Below, in pieces: positions 20,035 through 21,567 of a DNA stretch of 21,567 nucleotides. The translations under genes were made by a program, and so were the position numbers. The DNA comes from Ophiothrix spiculata (taxonomy: Eukaryota > Echinodermata > Ophiuroidea > Amphilepidida > Ophiotrichidae). Under the pieces are notes generated by a model, which worked only from the letters and a program-made list of their open reading frames with translations, had not been told where the DNA came from and did no database searches. Where the stretch lies: the NCBI GenBank assembly GCA_000969725.1, contig JXSR01S007802.1; one strand, given 5' to 3'. How positions within the stretch are numbered: position 1 is the first letter of the stretch; every line of letters begins with the position of its first letter.

Positions 20035-20957
20035 TTTCGTTCCTTCAATGTTTTTCCTATCTATCTCTCTTTCGTTTTTATCTTTTCTTTCCCTTCCTCT
20101 CATCTTTTTTCTTTTACCGCTTATATACTTCTGTCTTATCTCGCTTTTTTAACCTTTCCTTTTTTGCGCCCTCTTTTTGTTCTACTTCTCTGTCTTTTCA
20201 TTATTTCTTTCTTTTTTGCGCCCCTCCTTCTTTCCCTCTTTCTTTTTCTTTCCTTTTTGCGCCCCTCTTTCTTTTCTCTTTCCTGTCTTTCCTCTTGCTT
20301 TCCTTGCCCCTCTTTCTTTTCTCTTTCCTGTCTTTCCTCTTGCTTTCCTTTTTGCCCCCCCCCCCTTTTCTTTTCTCTTTCCCTTATTTTCCTCTTTCTT
20401 TTTCTTTTCTTTTTTGCGCCAGTAATTCATGACCATTTGCACCCCTCCTTTCTTTTCTCTTTCACTTCTTTCGTCTTTTTTCCCTTTTTTGCGCCCTCCT
20501 TCTTTCTTCTGTCTTTTCATTTTTGCGCCCTCCTAGCTCTTTCCCACTTTCTTTTTTCTTTCCCTTTTGCGCCCTCTATTTCTTTCCCCTTCACCCTTTC
20601 CCCTTTTTCCCTTTTTGCGCCCTCCCTCTTTCTTCTGTCTTTTCAGCTTTTCTTTCTTTTTTGCGCCCCTCCTTTTTCCCCTCCTTTCCCTCTTTCTTTT
20701 TCTTTCTTTATTTGCGCCCCCCTCTTTCTTTTCTCTTTCCTTTTTCCGCCCTCCCTCTTTCTTTTCTCTTTCCGTCTTCTCTCTCTCTCTTTCTTTTCTT
20801 TCCCTTTGCGCCCCTCATTCTTTCTTTTCTCCTCCCCTTCTTTCCCTCGTTCTTTCTTTTCTTTCCTTTTTTTCGCCCCTCCCTCCCTTTTTTCTTCCTT
20901 TCTTTCTTTCTTCTCTCTTTTTTCTTTCTCCCTTTTTTCTTTTTCCCTTTTTTGCAC
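20035..20957. repeat. polypyrimidine minisatellite tract (~0.9 kb)
   Basis: Almost wholly C and T on the plus strand. Punctuating T4-6GCGCCC(C)TC words recur near 20164, 20216, 20258, 20414, 20490, 20523, 20567, 20614, 20661, 20711, 20806 and variants, at a spacing of about 33-64 bp where intact; between them are TTTCTTTTCTCTTTCC blocks. It is a degenerate minisatellite. Open frames on both strands (Ser/Phe/Leu/Pro-rich on plus, Lys/Glu/Arg/Gly-rich on minus) follow from composition and are not genes. Confidence 0.9.
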
Positions 20958-21567
20958 CCCTCGGAATATTTCAAGTCCCCATTTTGAAACATATCTGCAT
21001 GGTATAGACCTAAAACTTGTAGAACATCTTAGAAACACAATTTTCCTTCTTTGAAGCAAAAAACGGGTAAAATTCCGATATTTTGAACTTTCACAGCAAA
21101 ATTTCGGAAGTACTTATGACGTCATAATTACGTAACGCCTTCGCCGATTTTCATGATTTTGGTATCAATAGAAAGAGGAGACCCTAGTGGCGTAGCCAGG
21201 CTTTTCTCCAAGGGTCGGCAAACCAACCAAGATTTATCCAATTAATTTTATCGAGCGACTTTACATGGGTTCCAAGGGGCCGACAAGGTCGAGATTTCAA
21301 AAAAAAAACGCCAAATATTGTGCTTTATGAAGTTTTCAACCTAATTTTTAGCAATTTTCAGCTCTAATTGTCATATGGGAAAAAAGCAGTTCCTGCCCCT
21401 TTATTTTTCTCCCAGGTCTTCAGGATTTACACCACCAATGACATTTCCTATGCTTTTACATGTAAATTCCTTCAATTTGACCATGATTTTCACATATTTC
21501 CTTTGAGTACCATCTCCTGAAATGTCTTTTTTCTCAAAATTCATTTCAAAAACCACTAAAAAATGGC
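20958..21567. other. AT-rich flank with repeat edge, no gene recognised
   Basis: It contains a perfect 14-bp palindrome TTATGACGTCATAA (21114-21127) with a CRE-like TGACGTCA core, and the GTGGCGTAGCCAGG repeat word at 21188. No open frame with protein similarity or splice-supported exon is visible. Confidence 0.5.

Noticed and set aside
20164-21054. 296-residue plus-strand open frame and several overlapping frames on both strands
   Set aside because: They arise from the polypyrimidine minisatellite, which lacks stop codons by composition. The translations are low-complexity Ser/Phe/Leu/Pro or Lys/Glu/Arg/Gly with no domain.

Overview
The window is AT-rich, intron-rich eukaryotic DNA dominated by short non-autonomous DNA transposons. 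It most likely comes from a marine invertebrate deuterostome such as an echinoderm; that assignment is an inference from base composition, repeat style and protein similarity, and no taxonomic marker is present.

Only one protein-coding gene can be recognised: the 5' half of UPF1 (RENT1), the ATP-dependent RNA helicase of nonsense-mediated mRNA decay, on the minus strand. Its coding start is at 16707. Coding exons run right to left: exon 1 (16510-16707), exon 2 (9776-9930, with a second copy at 10351-10505), exon 3 (5955-6044), exon 4 (2333-2542) and exon 5 (from 168 leftward past the window edge). All junctions are GT-AG and the phases chain exactly (0, 2, 2, 2). They give the first ~273 residues: an acidic N-terminus with an unusually dense S/T-Q cluster, the complete Cys/His-rich (CH) zinc-binding domain that contacts UPF2, and the start of the segment leading to the helicase core, which lies outside the window.

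The introns are 2.2-6.0 kb and packed with inverted-repeat elements. Intron 4 has two hAT-like MITEs, one ending 20 bp from a splice donor. Intron 3 has a 603-bp element carrying six copies of a 14-bp motif, and a 146-bp TTAA-flanked MITE. Intron 2 has two small CAGGG-ended elements. Intron 1 has a 1.8-kb TTAA-flanked element whose ends match the 146-bp MITE, with a hAT-like element carrying an 8-bp target duplication nested inside it; it also has a decayed tRNA-Thr-like sequence and two foldback elements.

Exon 2 and about 530 bp around it occur twice, exactly on either side of a 50-N assembly gap. The two exon copies differ at five synonymous sites. Two alleles or overlapping contigs left unmerged is the best explanation.

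Upstream of UPF1 (16708-21567) no gene is recognised. This region holds the putative 5' UTR and promoter, a ~440-bp foldback element, an inverted 35-bp pair, a decaying ~184-bp tandem array, and a ~0.9-kb polypyrimidine tract built on a roughly 45-bp GCGCCC-containing unit. Open frames inside that tract are compositional artefacts.
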